DNA of 64,000 nt from Pseudoips prasinana. Its lineage: Eukaryota > Arthropoda > Insecta > Lepidoptera > Nolidae. Positions 29,853-42,800 of this stretch are shown here, in pieces. Within the stretch, counting starts at the first letter, position 1. Every line of letters starts with the position of its first letter. Location of the stretch: assembly GCA_951640165.1 (NCBI GenBank), contig OX621260.1, positions 17,688,001 through 17,752,000 on the forward strand. The letters are read 5' to 3'. A program made the translations under genes and the position numbers. The notes below the pieces were generated by a model that was not told the origin of the DNA, made no database searches, and was given only the letters and a program-made list of their open reading frames with translations.

Positions 29853-30630
29853 AGTAGTCATCTTAAATATACATAATGTGTCAACATCTCAGAAACAATA
29901 GTTAAACAATACTTTATGGCATCATTTGGCATGATCCCTGCAAGTGTTAAGTTCCCTAGAGTTAAGTTGTAACTTAAAGAGTTGATCATTAACTTGATGC
30001 GATTTGAGACTCAGTTTCATAAGTGAAATTAATCATGGCATATAATTCTTACAGTAAACAAGGCTTAAGAGGTGTGCAAAGATTCTGAAAAATAGAAATC
30101 TGCTGTCTGGGCCTCTGGGACTCCTCTGGGAAACAGATGTGAGTCTATGTATGGATGTATATAATTCTGCGGGGACATAAAATGTTAAAGGGAATGAAAA
30201 TAAAATATTAAAACATGATTTCTAACCACAGATGGTGTTACAATATCAACAACTAATACAGTAAAAGTGATGTATCAATTCAGTGAATATTATTAAATAT
30301 GCAGTAAATTGATAAATTTCTATTTTACAATATTTGGTATACATATTTTAAAACTATCTGTGGTTATTACTTAGATGTCAGATAACAAGAATATTCCATT
30401 CTTTCTTTATATTTTATCACCTTTAAAACTCTTTAATATTGGACAGAATTTTTAAAATATTTGGGATACTAAATATAGATATGACACAACTATTCACAGC
30501 AGAATAGTCATGTTAATGCAACTTTTGATATATTTCACTAAATAATAAAAGGCTTTCTAAGTACTAACTTTTATTATGTACAAAACAGAGTTATTAAACA
30601 TAGTCTTACCTAATACATTATAAAAAAATG
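29853..30630. other. No gene recognised; COX19 3' flank
   Basis: Begins with the right AGTAG target duplication. AT-rich sequence without coding or repeat similarity to other parts of the window. Its right end should hold the COX19 3' UTR (minus strand). Confidence 0.5.
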
Positions 30631-30900
30631 CTATTTTTTGGTTTCTTCAGTTGAAACTACGTTTTTAAAACCGAGTTTTGACCAGTCTTCTTTCGCCATG
30701 AGGTTATTATTCATCCGGCAGCTAAGGTATTCTTGAGCTTCGTCGCGACACATTGAATTATTGCTGTCGTTATCAAATAAACATTTCATGTATTTAGTCA
30801 TACTTTTCTTACATAGTCCGTCGTGGTCCAGAGGAAAGCTACCCTTATCTGGTGGAGTTGGTATAAATTGTTTTTGGCCAAAAGTCATAGCAGTCGACAT
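30631..30900 (-). CDS. COX19: Cytochrome c oxidase assembly protein COX19
   Basis: 89 residues from ATG at 30900 (minus). The N-terminus 'MSTAMTFGQKQFIPTPPDKG' and 'SFPLDHDGLC' match COX19 from animals and fungi. It has the twin CX9C motif of the CHCH fold: C-KKSMTKYMK-C and C-RDEAQEYLS-C, which forms two disulfides after import by the MIA40 pathway into the mitochondrial intermembrane space. COX19 acts in copper supply to cytochrome c oxidase. Length is normal for the family and the coding region is one exon. A longer frame extends upstream, but only from a non-ATG codon and without homology, so the ATG at MSTAMTF was chosen. Host gene, intact. Confidence 0.95.
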   Translation of the reverse strand: MSTAMTFGQKQFIPTPPDKGSFPLDHDGLCKKSMTKYMKCLFDNDSNNSMCRDEAQEYLSCRMNNNLMAKEDWSKLGFKNVVSTEETKK

Positions 30901-31416
30901 CTTGATCAGTACCAGAACACTTCCTTCAAATCTCAAAGTATAGTTGTAGTTTATAGTGAAAAATACTAAATACAACGGATACAAGCTTTCTATAAGGATG
31001 TATTGTCAATGAAATTCAATTAATCTTCAAAATTCTATGTTTTCCGTCCACTCAGAACAGCTGATTGACAAAGAGAATATAATAAACTGACTTAAGCTGA
31101 CTGGAGTACTATTTTCAAAGAGAATATATTTTAGTCTTAAAGCAACTGTCATCTACGTTTAGTCTTGCTAAACAATATCATACAAAGGTACTTTAGAGCT
31201 CTGGATCGCATGACTCTCATCATAATCATCATCTTATTACATTTTATACATAAGTTATTTATATAGCTAAAATTATTTCTGATAATGGGTATTATATTTT
31301 TTGCGAATAAAATAATTTGAATAAGATTTTTGTTTAAAGTAGAAGTACTATGTTGTTACCAAACTAAACGTTACATTTCAAATACTTATTGCCTGTTGCC
31401 AGTAATTTCCATATTA
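30901..31416. promoter_or_regulatory. COX19 5' flank
   Basis: Likely 5' UTR and promoter of COX19 (minus). No TATA box or motif could be assigned with confidence; a 'tcagaacagctgattgacaa' stretch and AT-rich DNA are present. No repeat recognised. Confidence 0.35.
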
Positions 31417-31677
31417 TTAGGGAATCATGGAAACATCTTGGAACTTTTTAAAGATATTATTATGTTGCAGCGCGCGGCATGTTGCATAGTGGGCTGAAAT
31501 TCGCGTTTCATAGACATTCAACATTTTTTTAAGTGTCTGTTTTTGCTCGATAACCGGGGAATACCTACTATATGCCTTATAAAATGAACTTTTAGGTGTA
31601 TAATCGAAACAGCCCAGTAAGAATTTTTTTCGAAAAAAATTGTATGCAATTGGCACACTATATGATGATATCTCCAT
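31417..31677 (-). CDS. Hypothetical 86-residue protein
   Basis: Complete ATG-to-stop frame, 'MEISSYSVPIAYNFFRKKFL' onward, rich in Tyr, Phe, Lys and Ser, ending 'NIFKKFQDVSMIP'. No family recognised and no signal peptide or clear membrane segment. It lies 516 bp upstream of COX19 on the same strand. The mixed composition and a proper ATG in an otherwise stop-rich area make it worth keeping, but chance or a transposon fragment remain possible. Confidence 0.3.
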   Translation of the reverse strand: MEISSYSVPIAYNFFRKKFLLGCFDYTPKSSFYKAYSRYSPVIEQKQTLKKMLNVYETRISAHYATCRALQHNNIFKKFQDVSMIP

Positions 31678-31728
31678 TATCGCACAATTGCGCCTAATAT
31701 CCTCTTAGGTTATTAATATATTTATTAT

Positions 31729-32048
31729 TAAATTTTAATTTTATGGCATTATTCGCAATGCAATGCATTTATCTAATCTCAAAAATGGGAAATCATAAAT
31801 TTAATCGACCGGCGGGTAGTTTCGCTAAAAAGCAAAACCGATAGATAATACCTACATCCTCCGGAAGGGTATTAGCAAGGAAATCCTAAATTTGATCATG
31901 TATCGTTCGTAGCTTAACGCAGAGCGCCTACCCCGGATTGGTAGATGGTGCAGTTTCGAGACTCGCCGGACGATTAAATTTATGATTTCCCATTTTTGAG
32001 ATTAGATAAAGGCTTTGCATTGCGAATAATGTTATAAAATTTAAATTT
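31729..32048. mobile_element. MITE with ~85-bp terminal inverted repeats
   Basis: Left 31729-31817 and right 31961-32048 are inverted copies with few mismatches; shared blocks include 'cattattcgcaatgcaa' and 'tttatctaatctcaaaaatg'. The ~140-bp centre is non-coding. Target duplication is unclear because the flanks are AT-rich (TTA/TAA possible). Non-autonomous DNA transposon; family unknown. Confidence 0.85.
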
Positions 32049-32189
32049 CCTCTGCCAATTGTAGGTGTATGTGAAACTGGCGGGTGTTTTTGCGTTGGTA
32101 TCCTTTTTTGAAGCAATCATACTCAAAAAGGTGGCTGCCGGGATCGGCAGAAGGCCATCGGGATGGTAGCGGAAAGTGGTTCGAATGCA

Positions 32190-32290
32190 TCATCATCATA
32201 TTAGTCGAAAGACGCCCACTGCTGGACAAAAGCCTCCTCCAAAGATCATCACAATTGCCGGTCCTGCGCTATCCATTCGAATGCATACCC
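32190..32290 (-). mobile_element. RTE-like LINE 3'-end fragment
   Basis: 'ttagtcgaaagacgcccact' and 'gctggacaaaagcctcctcc' are the reverse complement of the RTE-like 3' end seen at 50740-50790. Only the terminal ~90 bp is present. Confidence 0.65.
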
Positions 32291-32661
32291 TATCCTAAAA
32301 TAAGTGAAATAGTAACATGCTTCGTTCGAGTAGTACCTACTACTTCACTTAAATCATTTAGTTTATACTAAATGATTTAAGCATGCATTGATAAGGTCTA
32401 CTTGCAAATCCTGATCAATAATGCGATCATTGAACGAGAAAGTTCTCGGAGATTTGGTAAAAATAATATTGCTTTTCAACACATTTTTATAATAATGTTT
32501 GCGAATGATCTTCCTAATGGGTGTTACATTATTTAATGATAAATGAAATATATCATTCATTAACAAATAATATATCACACATTAAGGTTTTTTTTATGTA
32601 AAAGTTTAATATATTAACTGATATGAGTAGAGAGTTTTCTCCTAAATCAGCGACGATTTAC

Positions 32662-32719
32662 TTTTTCAATTAATAGATAATAATATAGTCCAATATCTAA
32701 TAATTGAAAAAGTAAATTG
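32662..32719. repeat. Short hairpin, 24-bp arms
   Basis: 'atttactttttcaattaata' plus 'gata' is mirrored with one mismatch after a ~10-14-nt spacer. Function unknown. Confidence 0.85.
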
Positions 32720-33087
32720 TATTCCTTTTATTTGATTTTTATATCAATTCATTTAAAATAATAAATATTGGAAGAACGAAAATAAACTTGGCAGCCCTCT
32801 AGGTCTCTAGTCAAAGTAGAGGTTTTTGGCGCCAACGCGGAAAAAGACGCATCGAGGCTATGTTTTATTTTCAAAAACTGGTGTCATTTCGAGTTTTTAT
32901 GTGTAAATATGGTAGATTTTTAGACATACACAAGTGGAGGAAAGTGCGATATTGCCGTGAATTGTGATTTTCCGCGTTGTAACCAAAACTCCATAAAAGC
33001 CTCTAGTAAAGTCTCCACTCCTTTACTGGGTTTGGACAAGGACTATGTATGACTTGACTGTGACCGACTTTACTTGACAATGATGGA
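32720..33087. other. No gene recognised upstream of the duplicated leader
   Basis: Contains no ORF with recognisable homology. 'tctctagtcaaagtagaggt' and a later 'cctctagtaaagtctccact' are loosely similar. Possibly part of the RBM19 promoter region. Confidence 0.35.
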
Positions 33088-33289
33088 AATAAATGATATA
33101 AAAATATATTTACTGTAGGCTCATAAGGCCAAAGAAGCCAGAGCCGTAAAACTGAAATTAAAAAAAAACAACAAGTCAAAGTCAAGTCAAAACTGTCAAA
33201 AATAAAATAGAGAAATGTGCACTTCACGTGTTCGTATTACTTCGTATTTATTTACAAAATATTAAAACATTAAATCAGTGAATAATGTC
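33088..33289 (+). repeat. Duplicate of the RBM19 5' leader (upstream copy)
   Basis: About 200 bp repeated at 33623-33827 in the same orientation, with few changes ('gaagccagagccgtaaaact' in both). This copy also ends at ATGTC, but the next codons give M-S-H-F-L-stop, so it does not encode RBM19. It is 538 bp upstream of the real start. Confidence 0.92.
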
Positions 33290-33622
33290 ACATTTTCTTT
33301 GAATGCACCAATAATAACTCTGCCTATAATTTATATGAACTCCTTCCAAATTTAAAGATTCCCATTCCCATCAACTTTTCCTCGTTGCTTACATTCCCTT
33401 CCCCAGAACTCTACGAAGTATTAATGTGCTTTATAAGATGCAATGGCATCAAATTGTGATTGTTACGTCTGAATGTTTTGTTTTAGCCTAATCGCCAAGA
33501 CACGCAATTAGCTATAACATTGAAAATTTTGGTTAAATTTATCACACGTATTCCCATTTCACATCTGTCATTGGCAGAATTGTCGACATCGGCATAACTT
33601 GCCATTAAAAAAAAGAAGAAGA
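33290..33622. other. Unique DNA between the two leader copies
   Basis: 333 bp with no ORF or repeat recognised; ends in an A-rich run followed by 'agaagaagaaaataaat', where the second leader copy starts. Confidence 0.5.
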
Positions 33623-33822
33623 AAATAAATTAAATAAAAATATATTTTACGGAAGGCTCATAAAGGCCGAAGAAGCCAGAGCCGTAAAACTGAAATTAAA
33701 AAAAAACAACAAGTCAAAGTCAAGTCAAAACTGTCAAAAATAAAATAGAGAAATGTGCACTTCACGTGTTCGTATTACTTCGTATTTATTTACAAAATAT
33801 TAAAACATTAAATCAGTGAATA
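33623..33822 (+). promoter_or_regulatory. RBM19 5' leader/proximal promoter (downstream copy)
   Basis: Directly precedes the RBM19 ATG and is the second copy of the 200-bp direct repeat. Includes 'cttcacgtgttcgtattact' with a CACGTG E-box at about 33764, also present in the upstream copy. Start site not determined. Confidence 0.5.
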
Positions 33823-33858
33823 ATGTCTCGACTTATAGTAAAAAATCTACCTAATAAG
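33823..33858 (+). CDS. RBM19: RBM19 exon 1 (coding part)
   Basis: Twelve codons, MSRLIVKNLPNK, ending AAG before GTTAGT. Contains RNP2 of RRM1 (LIVKNL). Phase 0. Intron 1 is only 73 bp and has no repeat. Confidence 0.92.
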
Positions 33859-36800
33859 GTTAGTTTTCATAACATGCTCTGTATTAGCTATCGGTTTCAT
33901 TACTCTTAGCTTAATTTTCTTATATATTCAGGTCACTGTAGAAAAACTAAGAGAAGTTTTCGAGCTGAAGGGCGAAGTAACTGATATCCAGTTGAAATAC
34001 ACTAAAGATGGCAAGTTTAGGAATTTTGGCTTCATTGGGTACCGGACAGAGGAGCAGGCTACTGAGGCGAGAGAGTATTTTGACGGCACTTGCATAAATT
34101 CTATGAAGATTCAAGTAGAAAATTGTGCAAATTTAGGTGACGAAAAGAAACCTAAGGCATGGAGCAAATATGCGCCAGACAGTACAGCATACAAGAAACT
34201 CCATAAAGATGAGATTGAAGTAAAAAAGATTGAAAAGAAAGAAAAGAAAATTGAGAAAAATAAAAACAAAATTAAAGAGCTACTTAAAAAGGTAAGATAT
34301 ATTCAGTTGTATTGTTTGTATGTAGAAACATATGTGTTGTTCATATAAAATTAGTGTTGAATATTTATTTATTTATTTATCAGCTCCTTAACACATAATC
34401 ATTACAGGGTAGACCTAATGCGATAGTGTGTATATAAAAGCAAACATATTATAAATCTTATCTAATAGGTACATAAAATCAAATAGAATTAATAACACAA
34501 AGTATATAATAACACCTTTGCGAATTCACTCTTGGTACAGGTCAGTATATCTATCCGGTCATGGACCCTATTTATAGTACGGATCGCACGAGTAAGGGGA
34601 GCCTTTGCTAAAAGATTGGTCCTAGCAGTAGGCACAGCTAACAATGGCGGTTTTCGTCTCCTCCTCACATAGCAATCCGGCACACATAGGCCCAGTTGTT
34701 GTAACAGCTTCGGGTGATGCTCAAGGCCACGCAGCACCCTAATCAGGCACGCGACCAGGGTAAACTCTCTCCGCACCCTCAGCTGATTGTACCCGACCAT
34801 ACCCAGTACGAATAGGGTAGGGTACATCAACGGATACAGCGGATACACTCCATACAATTTGTGATACAAGTGACGCGTAAACTTGTTTTGTACTCTCTCT
34901 AACATCCCCGTATATTTAGCCTCATGTGGATCCCACACCACCGCACAATGCTCCAGATGGGATCTAACAAGAGCATCATACAATACTTTGACTGTTGTAA
35001 TGTTTGTGAATCTTCGTGATTGTCTTAATAAAAAGCCCAAGTTTCTAAATGCTTTTTTACAACAGTCAGTTACGTGTTGGCGAAATGTAAGATCTGGAGT
35101 CATGTTTATCCCTAAATCGCGAACCCGATCAACTCGCTGCATGGGAGAAGTATCAATTACATAATTATAAGCTATCGGTGTACTCTTACGTGTAAAACTC
35201 ATTACTGAGCACTTATTTACGTTAAAGTAAAGCTTATTCTCCTGACTCCACTACATTATTCCATTTATATCGTCCTGTAAGCGCTCACAATCATCTTCAT
35301 TTTTAACTTCATGGAAGACCTTAAGGTCGTCGGCAAATAATAAGCAGGAGCTATATCTAATGACCTCTGGCAAATCATTAATCATTAGAATGAATTCTAA
35401 AGGTCCCAATGTGCTACCTTGGCTGACCCCAGATAATGTGTAGTATAGATCAGAGTGTCTGCCATTGTAGTCTACATACTGTTTTCTATTGAACATATAG
35501 CTAGAGAAGAATCTCAGTAACTGGGGAGTAAAACCTATATCTGCTAACTTTAATAATAACCTGTTATTATCAACAGTGTCGAAGGCTTTTTTAAAATCAA
35601 AATATGCCACGTCAACCTGCCCCCCCGCATCCACCACCGGCACAACTTGTGACATAAAAGTAAGTAGGTTAGTGGCAGTACTACGCGCTGGCCTAAAACC
35701 GTGTTGTGCGTCTGTTAATCTCGAGGATACTTGCATCTGTACACAGCGCTGGATAGCCGACTCAAAAACTTTAGCTGGTGTCGAGAGTACTGCCACTGGC
35801 CTATAGCCTTCAATGTTTGATCCCGCTTTACCTTTGGGTACCGGAATGACCCGCGTTATTTTCCACTGAGACGGAAATGTCGCTACACTAAGACTTATGT
35901 TAAAAATATGATGTAAAGGCTCCGCCAACACTCGACTACAGTCTCTAAAAAGAAATATGTTCAAATTGGTCACATAAATACACTTCCTGCTTGCACAAAT
36001 TATGTGAAACTTTGCACACTAAGAATTCATACCCTCTTTGTATAAAAAGCAATGAGATTGGGATTATAGAGAGTAAAGTAGTAAAGTGTTATATTAAACA
36101 TAAATATAACTCCATTACTAGACACAATTTATACAATGAAAACCAACTAAAACTAGTTTTTTTTGTCTGAAGAGTGCTCAAAGCTTTAAGAGCTGGCTGA
36201 TATTCATCCATATCACAAGTATGGTTAAATATTTATGTCTGATTTAGTTGCTTTATTGTTCGATAAAATTAGCATTAAATAATATGTAATACGGGTTTTT
36301 TGTATGTATTTCCATTTATATTAATGTTTTATATATTAAAATTATTTTATTATTCCATAAATCACAAAATTATAAGAACCAGTGAGGTCTACAGATACAT
36401 GGTGCAGAGTTGGTAGCTAAGTTGTTACAGGTTAATGACTTTATAGTGAGAAAATACAAATGGTTCTATTATAACCTTAGCACAAACAATACAAGAAGGT
36501 AACATAGAATTGGCATAAAAATGTAAGACATATAAGTCTATGCCATAAGAAAATTTGTCAAAGAAATGGCTTAATTAATAAAATATAACACATAATCAAT
36601 ATTAAGAGAAAGGATGTGCATTGCTGATTCTCAGTAGAAACTAGAGGTTCTTACTGCCATGCCTTGCAATGCTCTCATTGGTCCATAAGTAGTGAGGTTA
36701 AGTAACCAGGCATGAAGCCAGTCTATAGAGAACCACCACAATTAAACCTTTCTGGTTTAATTTCTGAGCATCTCCATGGATGTTAAGTTACACAGAGAGT

Positions 36801-39800
36801 TGGTTGTGATTGTACTTCTTAGACCAGGAGACTAGTTACACTTCGGCATCTTATGGATATTTACATATATTGATTCAAATTTGAGATTATATTCTGTTTA
36901 TTTTTTCTATAGGCTGTTACACCATGATTGTCTTGATTGATGGCTAAATGGATCCTTCTGGTTTGAATTATTTTTTTTTAAATATTTCTCTCTAAACTTT
37001 TCTTGGACGAATGAAGGTGCGTGACCATGGAGATGAGGTGTATAACAATGGAGATTGTCACAGTACTGCCCATACAATAAAGTAATAGCTGGAAATAAAG
37101 TAGAATCTACAGATTGAGTTGTCAGCTATTTTGAGGTAACAAATCAAGTGACTTTATCTGTTTCAGCACAAAGATGATCCACTGTTCGCAGAATTCATTG
37201 AAGCACATGTCAATGATAAGACAACCTGGATAAAAGAGGCATTACATTCAGCTACAAAGAGTGATGATGAGGACAGTGGGGTGGATGAAGAGGACACTGA
37301 ACAAAATAAGGCTGAGGAAAAAGAAGTTGTTGAAGAAAAAGATCATGTGGAAAAGAAAGAAAAAGATAAAAAAGTTGCTAATAAACCAATAAGTGATTTA
37401 GAGGTAAGATCTATTATTTGTGTTGCCAAATTAATAATAATAATAAATATCTTGGTACAAGTTGATCCTAAACTAGTCCACTTACTTTCATAATAGACAA
37501 CTTTCTAAAGACATATATATATTAAACAGAGAATAAATAATCAAGGAAGGTTTTTGAGATTTTGCTGAATATTTGTTACTGTTGTAGTATTATTTTTTGC
37601 TGTCCCTAAACTATAGCTCATGAGTAGTCAGTAATAGAGCATTACATAGTCTCTTTTCTTTGATTTCAATTTCATTTGTAAAACTCATTTTGAAAAAGAT
37701 ATCTGAAACTTGATTTTAGTCTAGCATGTTTAAAATGCAAAAAGTAATAAATGAAATTATAGTCTTATAAAAACTGATTTAAAAAGTATTCAAAAATGAA
37801 TAGTTTATTAAAGCACCATCTGTTGGTAATGTTTCCAATCTGAGCATTGGTAGTTGACTGCCTCATTGATCTAGTGGTAGCATGTTCGCCTGCAGAGAAC
37901 GAGTACTTGGGTTCAAGTCCCGTGTCGGACCAAAAGTCATTTTGGGACTTTCCTGTAAAAATAAAAATTTCTCAGCATCAGCCCGAAGTCTGGGAGTTGG
38001 CGCAATATACCCTTGTGCGTCTGAAAGCAAATAAAGCCGATGATTCTGTACCTGACCTCTTTCTGGTCGTGCCACTAGGCATCCCATTGGATCATGCATG
38101 AGAGTGATGGAATAGAAAGTGCTCCTGTGTTAGCGCACACACTTGTGCAATATGTGTCCTGGGTGGGCATCGAACCTACAACCTGCAGCATTAAATGTAA
38201 GCATTTGCCAACCTTGCAAACAATTTGTTCTGTGATATTCCAATATATTTATTTATTTATTCTTGAAACATACAATTTTAATGTAGTTTGATTTGAAATA
38301 TATTTTTACAGTACATGAAATTATTAATGAAGAAGGTTGGAGGAACTACTGAAGATACAACTGAAGATATTAAAGACGCAAATGATGAACAGGCACCAAA
38401 AAAAATTAGGAACAGACCCCTGCTTCATGTGAAAGTAAGTTTACTTTAACTATTATAGATCCTTGGGGGAGGCCTTTGTCGAGCTATAGACTTGTTTCGG
38501 CTGATATGATGATGATGATTAAACGAAAAACGGCAGTTGGAACGGAAGGTTCCGGAGTGGCGACCACAAACCAGAAGACACAGCGTGGGTGGTCGCTAGA
38601 AGTTGCTTGATGCGGATAGCGCTGGACCTTTAGTCCTGTAGTCTAAATATCACTACTATTATAAAATAAATTGTTTAAATGTTTTAACACTCTGTGTACC
38701 TAAATATCTGTAATAAGCAACTAGAAATAATAACTGTATTACTACAAACATGTTCTGACTATTTACAAGCGCTTTTTTAAAGAATGAATTAAAACCTTTT
38801 TTATTTTTGAAGTTATACTTTTGGCGCGATGGAGAAAAATGATGAGAGTGAATTTTTACGATGACACCAAAAAATTTAACAGCATGAAGTTAGTTCTAGG
38901 TGGTATGACAGTGAATTTTTACGATGCGCGATGCGCGCGCATCGTAAAAATGACAGCATGACGTTAGTTCTAGGTGGTATGAAAATTGATAACTATGTTC
39001 AAGTTGTATATTAAGAAGTATAACTTCTAAGGCGTGTACATAAGTACACACAAGTTTTTTTTTTTATTTTAGTCGGTGGTTTTCGGCCCATATGATGATG
39101 ATAATGATGATCATTTTTTTTCTATCTTCTAATCCCTGTGTCGCAGACACAAATTACATCCAGACTCAGAACAACTATTTATGGGTCACACAAATAGATG
39201 TCTGGCGCGGGACTCGAACCCGCGACACGAAGCGGCGAGGCGACTGTTTTAGCCGCTGCGCCACACGTGCAGTCATTAAATGTTTATTCTTTTTTCTTTT
39301 TTGCGAGTTTAGTGTTGCCTACTCACAACAAACACGCGCTCGCATTAATAAAGTAATTTATTATGACCCAATTTCAAGTTATCACTTTAATACATACTAG
39401 TAGAATAAGTCTTAATTTTATTATGGTTCTGGACTCAATGGATAAAACCCATTAGTCTTATCTTATAATAATATCCTGGGAAATTATTTCACACATGGCC
39501 ATCTGATCCCAAACTAAGCAGAGCTTGTACTATGGAAACCAGATAACTGATATACTACACATACTATTTTCTTTTGTAAACACATACTTATTTAGATAAT
39601 AACACCTAGACTCGGTACAAACAGAAATGTTCATGCACACAAATATCTCTCCTGGGTGGGAATCGAACCCACGACCTCCGGCGTGAAAAGCAAGCATTTG
39701 CCAACCACGCCAACAGGCTCGTCACAATAGTCTTATCTGGCAAACAACATATTTAGCATTTATCATACGTACATAACTTTATTGACTGCCTCGTTGGTCT

Positions 39801-42800
39801 AGCGACAGCATGTTCAACCACGAATAATGAGGTCCTGGGTTCTTCTGGAATCTTAAGTTGGGCAAAAAATTGAGTTTAAGGTTTTACTATTAAGAATATT
39901 CCTCAGTATCAGCCTGAAGCATGGGAGTTGGTGGAACTCCCCCATGCTTCATAGAGCACGAAAGACAGTCAGTAACGTACTTGACGACTTTCCGGTCGAG
40001 TAACTAGTCGTCCCATCGGATCGCGAGAGTGATGGAATAGAACGTGCCCCTATGTTTGCGCACACACTTGTGCACTTTAATATCGCGCAGATGGCTAATC
40101 TCCATTGAAATTGGCCGCCATGGCCAGGCTCAATGGAGACTATGGAGATGACAGCAGAACATTATTATTAGAATGGACCTGATCCAAACTTACCTGGTTA
40201 TTTAAATATTTTAGAATGTAATGTATATTATTATCACTCTCTTTCAGATAACCGGTTTGCCTTATAAGTGTAAAAAGAAAGATATAAAGGAATTCTTCCG
40301 TCCGCTAGTTCCATATTCAATAAGGTTGCCTTTGGGGAAAGGCAAAAGGGTAGCCGGATTCTGTTATGTGGGATTTAGAACAGAGAAAGAATTCAAAAAA
40401 GCACTCGGAAAAGATAAATTGTTTCTGGGTAAGTAGACATTTATTTATGTACTAAAAACTACGAATTTTGCCTACAAATGCCTTGTCGAATAAGCTCAAT
40501 ACGACTTCAACAATAATGCCTTTTAGCTAATTATATATATATTTAGAGAGTCTGTATAAGTTGTTGTTGTTGTTGTTGTACAACTATATTTGTGTGACCC
40601 ATAAATGGTTGTTCTGAGTTTAGATGTATCTTGCGTCCATCTATTATTGTAAACTAAATCATGACAGGGATGGATTCCCATAGGTCGTTATCAATCATCA
40701 TCATATCAGCCGAAAGACGCTCACTGCTGGACTCACCCAAAATCTCTATAATTGTCGGTCTTGCGTTATCCGCATCCAACGACTTCCAGCGACCCTCACA
40801 AGAGCATCGGTCTATCTTGTAGGGGGCCTGCCGACGCGTCTTCCGGTTCTAACGTACCGTTCTTCAGTTTGGTAATTCTTCGGGCTATGTCGGTTACCTA
40901 AGGTCGCCTGCGGATCTCTGCATATTTGATTCGATCTCGCATTCGAAACTCCAAGCATAGCCCTCTCCATAACTCTTTGGGTGACCTTGAGCCGTCTGAT
41001 AAGGCCCATAGCGAGCGTTGTCTATATATGTATTACTAGCTGTGCCCCACGGTTTTACCCGCATTAAACTTTATAAATTATAGCCTATGTGTTATTCGGA
41101 TATATAAGCTATATTATTACAGAGTTTCATCAAAATCGGTCCGGTAGTTTTGCGTGACATAGTAACAAACATACACACTCAAAAACTTTCGCCTTTATAA
41201 TATTAGTGTGATTCGTCTAATAATAAATAAATATCTTGGCACAACTAACACGCTACCTTCTGTACCCAAACTAGGCAGAGCCTGTAAGATCACAGACTGA
41301 AAACTCATAAACGTATATATTTCTAAATACATGTTGCATATAGATAAAATACACCCAGACACAGAGCCGACAACCGTGTTTATCGGAAAGATTTGTCGCG
41401 GATGAGAATCGAACCAAAAATATATACAACATGTAACATAATTACCGCACATCCTGAAAATAGTTTGTTCAGAATCGTTTACTGAATCGATTTATATCAC
41501 TTTTAATATAGTAAATTTTTTATTCCAAAATAATTAAAACTACGGAAATTATTGTCATATTAACACTGTACAGTCAAAAAAAATTGCAATGGACCGTAAG
41601 TCAAAGTAATAAGACTTTTAAATCGTAGTTTTATTTGTATTCATACAAATTCCATCACTCAATACAAAATAAAGAAAAATGAACTTTATTCCAAAAGACT
41701 AATTTAGTAAACATCAATGCATATACATGTTAAATAAATAAATCAGTGTATGTATTATGATTACTACATAATATTCTAATTGGGGTGTTTGAGGGTGTGC
41801 GTTAATTACGTTACATGTTGTATATGATCAGTAGACTAAATGAAATCCTAACAACAAAGGTTAAAATACAATAACATTGTGCAATCTATGATTGTTATAA
41901 TAAATACTAGTTAAGCCCCGCGATTTCACCCGCGTTAAAGTAGTTTTGGTGTAAAAGAGTAACAAATATACATCCATACATCTATTATATACTCTATACA
42001 TAGTAGCTCGCAGATATTAGATTTTTCCACTTACTTGACACTTATCGTCATATTTTGGACAATTCACACAATATCTTTATGAATTGTAGCCTATGTGTTA
42101 TTCTGATGTATAAGTTATATTATTGTAAAGTTTCATTAAAATCCATTCAGTAGTTTTTACGTGAAAGAGTAACAAACATCCATCCATCCATACTTACAAA
42201 CTTTCGCGTTTATAATAGTAGGATTAAGAGATTTTTAACTTAAGTATCATCTGAGTTTCGAGAAGGCATGGGCTATTTATATTTGACCTGTATTAATTTC
42301 TAGGTAGTCATCGTGTTCATGTACATAAATATGAAGATAAAGCGAAAAATGCTGCCATGGAGGAGGAGCAAGTCACACAGAAAAAGAGGGAAGAGGTAAT
42401 ATATTTGACTAGCAGTGCCCGCGGACTTCATTCCGCGTTATAAATATTTTTCACAGCCTATGACACTCCACAATAACGTAGCTTTCTATTAGTGAAATAA
42501 TTTTGATTAATTTTGATAATCGGTTCAGTAGATCTAGAGATTACGTCACAAAGTCACAAACGTTACCTCTTTATAATATTAGTATAGATATGCTATCTTT
42601 TGGGGATAGTTATTCAGCAATCTGGCATTGAAAAATACGTAGTAATGGATAGGGATAGAGATAGATATCCAGAGGGCTATAGGCTCCAAATTTGGACAAC
42701 GAATATACAACATGTAACGTAATTAACGCACTTCCTGAAAATAGTTTGTTCAGAATCGTTTACTGAATCGATTTATATCATTTTTAATATACCTAGGTAT

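Noticed and set aside
30761..30943. Plus-strand ORF over COX19
   Set aside because: Shadow of the conserved COX19 frame.
32363..32578. 71-codon minus ORF (…FTKSPRTFSFNDRIIDQDLQV…)
   Set aside because: Its start codon is GTG rather than ATG, no family recognised, and it lies in AT-rich repeat-containing DNA; too weak to list as a gene.
37281..37493. Separate small ORF 37281-37493
   Set aside because: It is RBM19 exon 3 reading past its GTAAGA donor into the intron.
37853..38165. Possible tRNA gene at the SINE heads (also 46345, 52395, 39120)
   Set aside because: A and B boxes are present, but acceptor and anticodon stems do not pair and the same bodies follow in multiple copies, so these are tRNA-derived SINEs.
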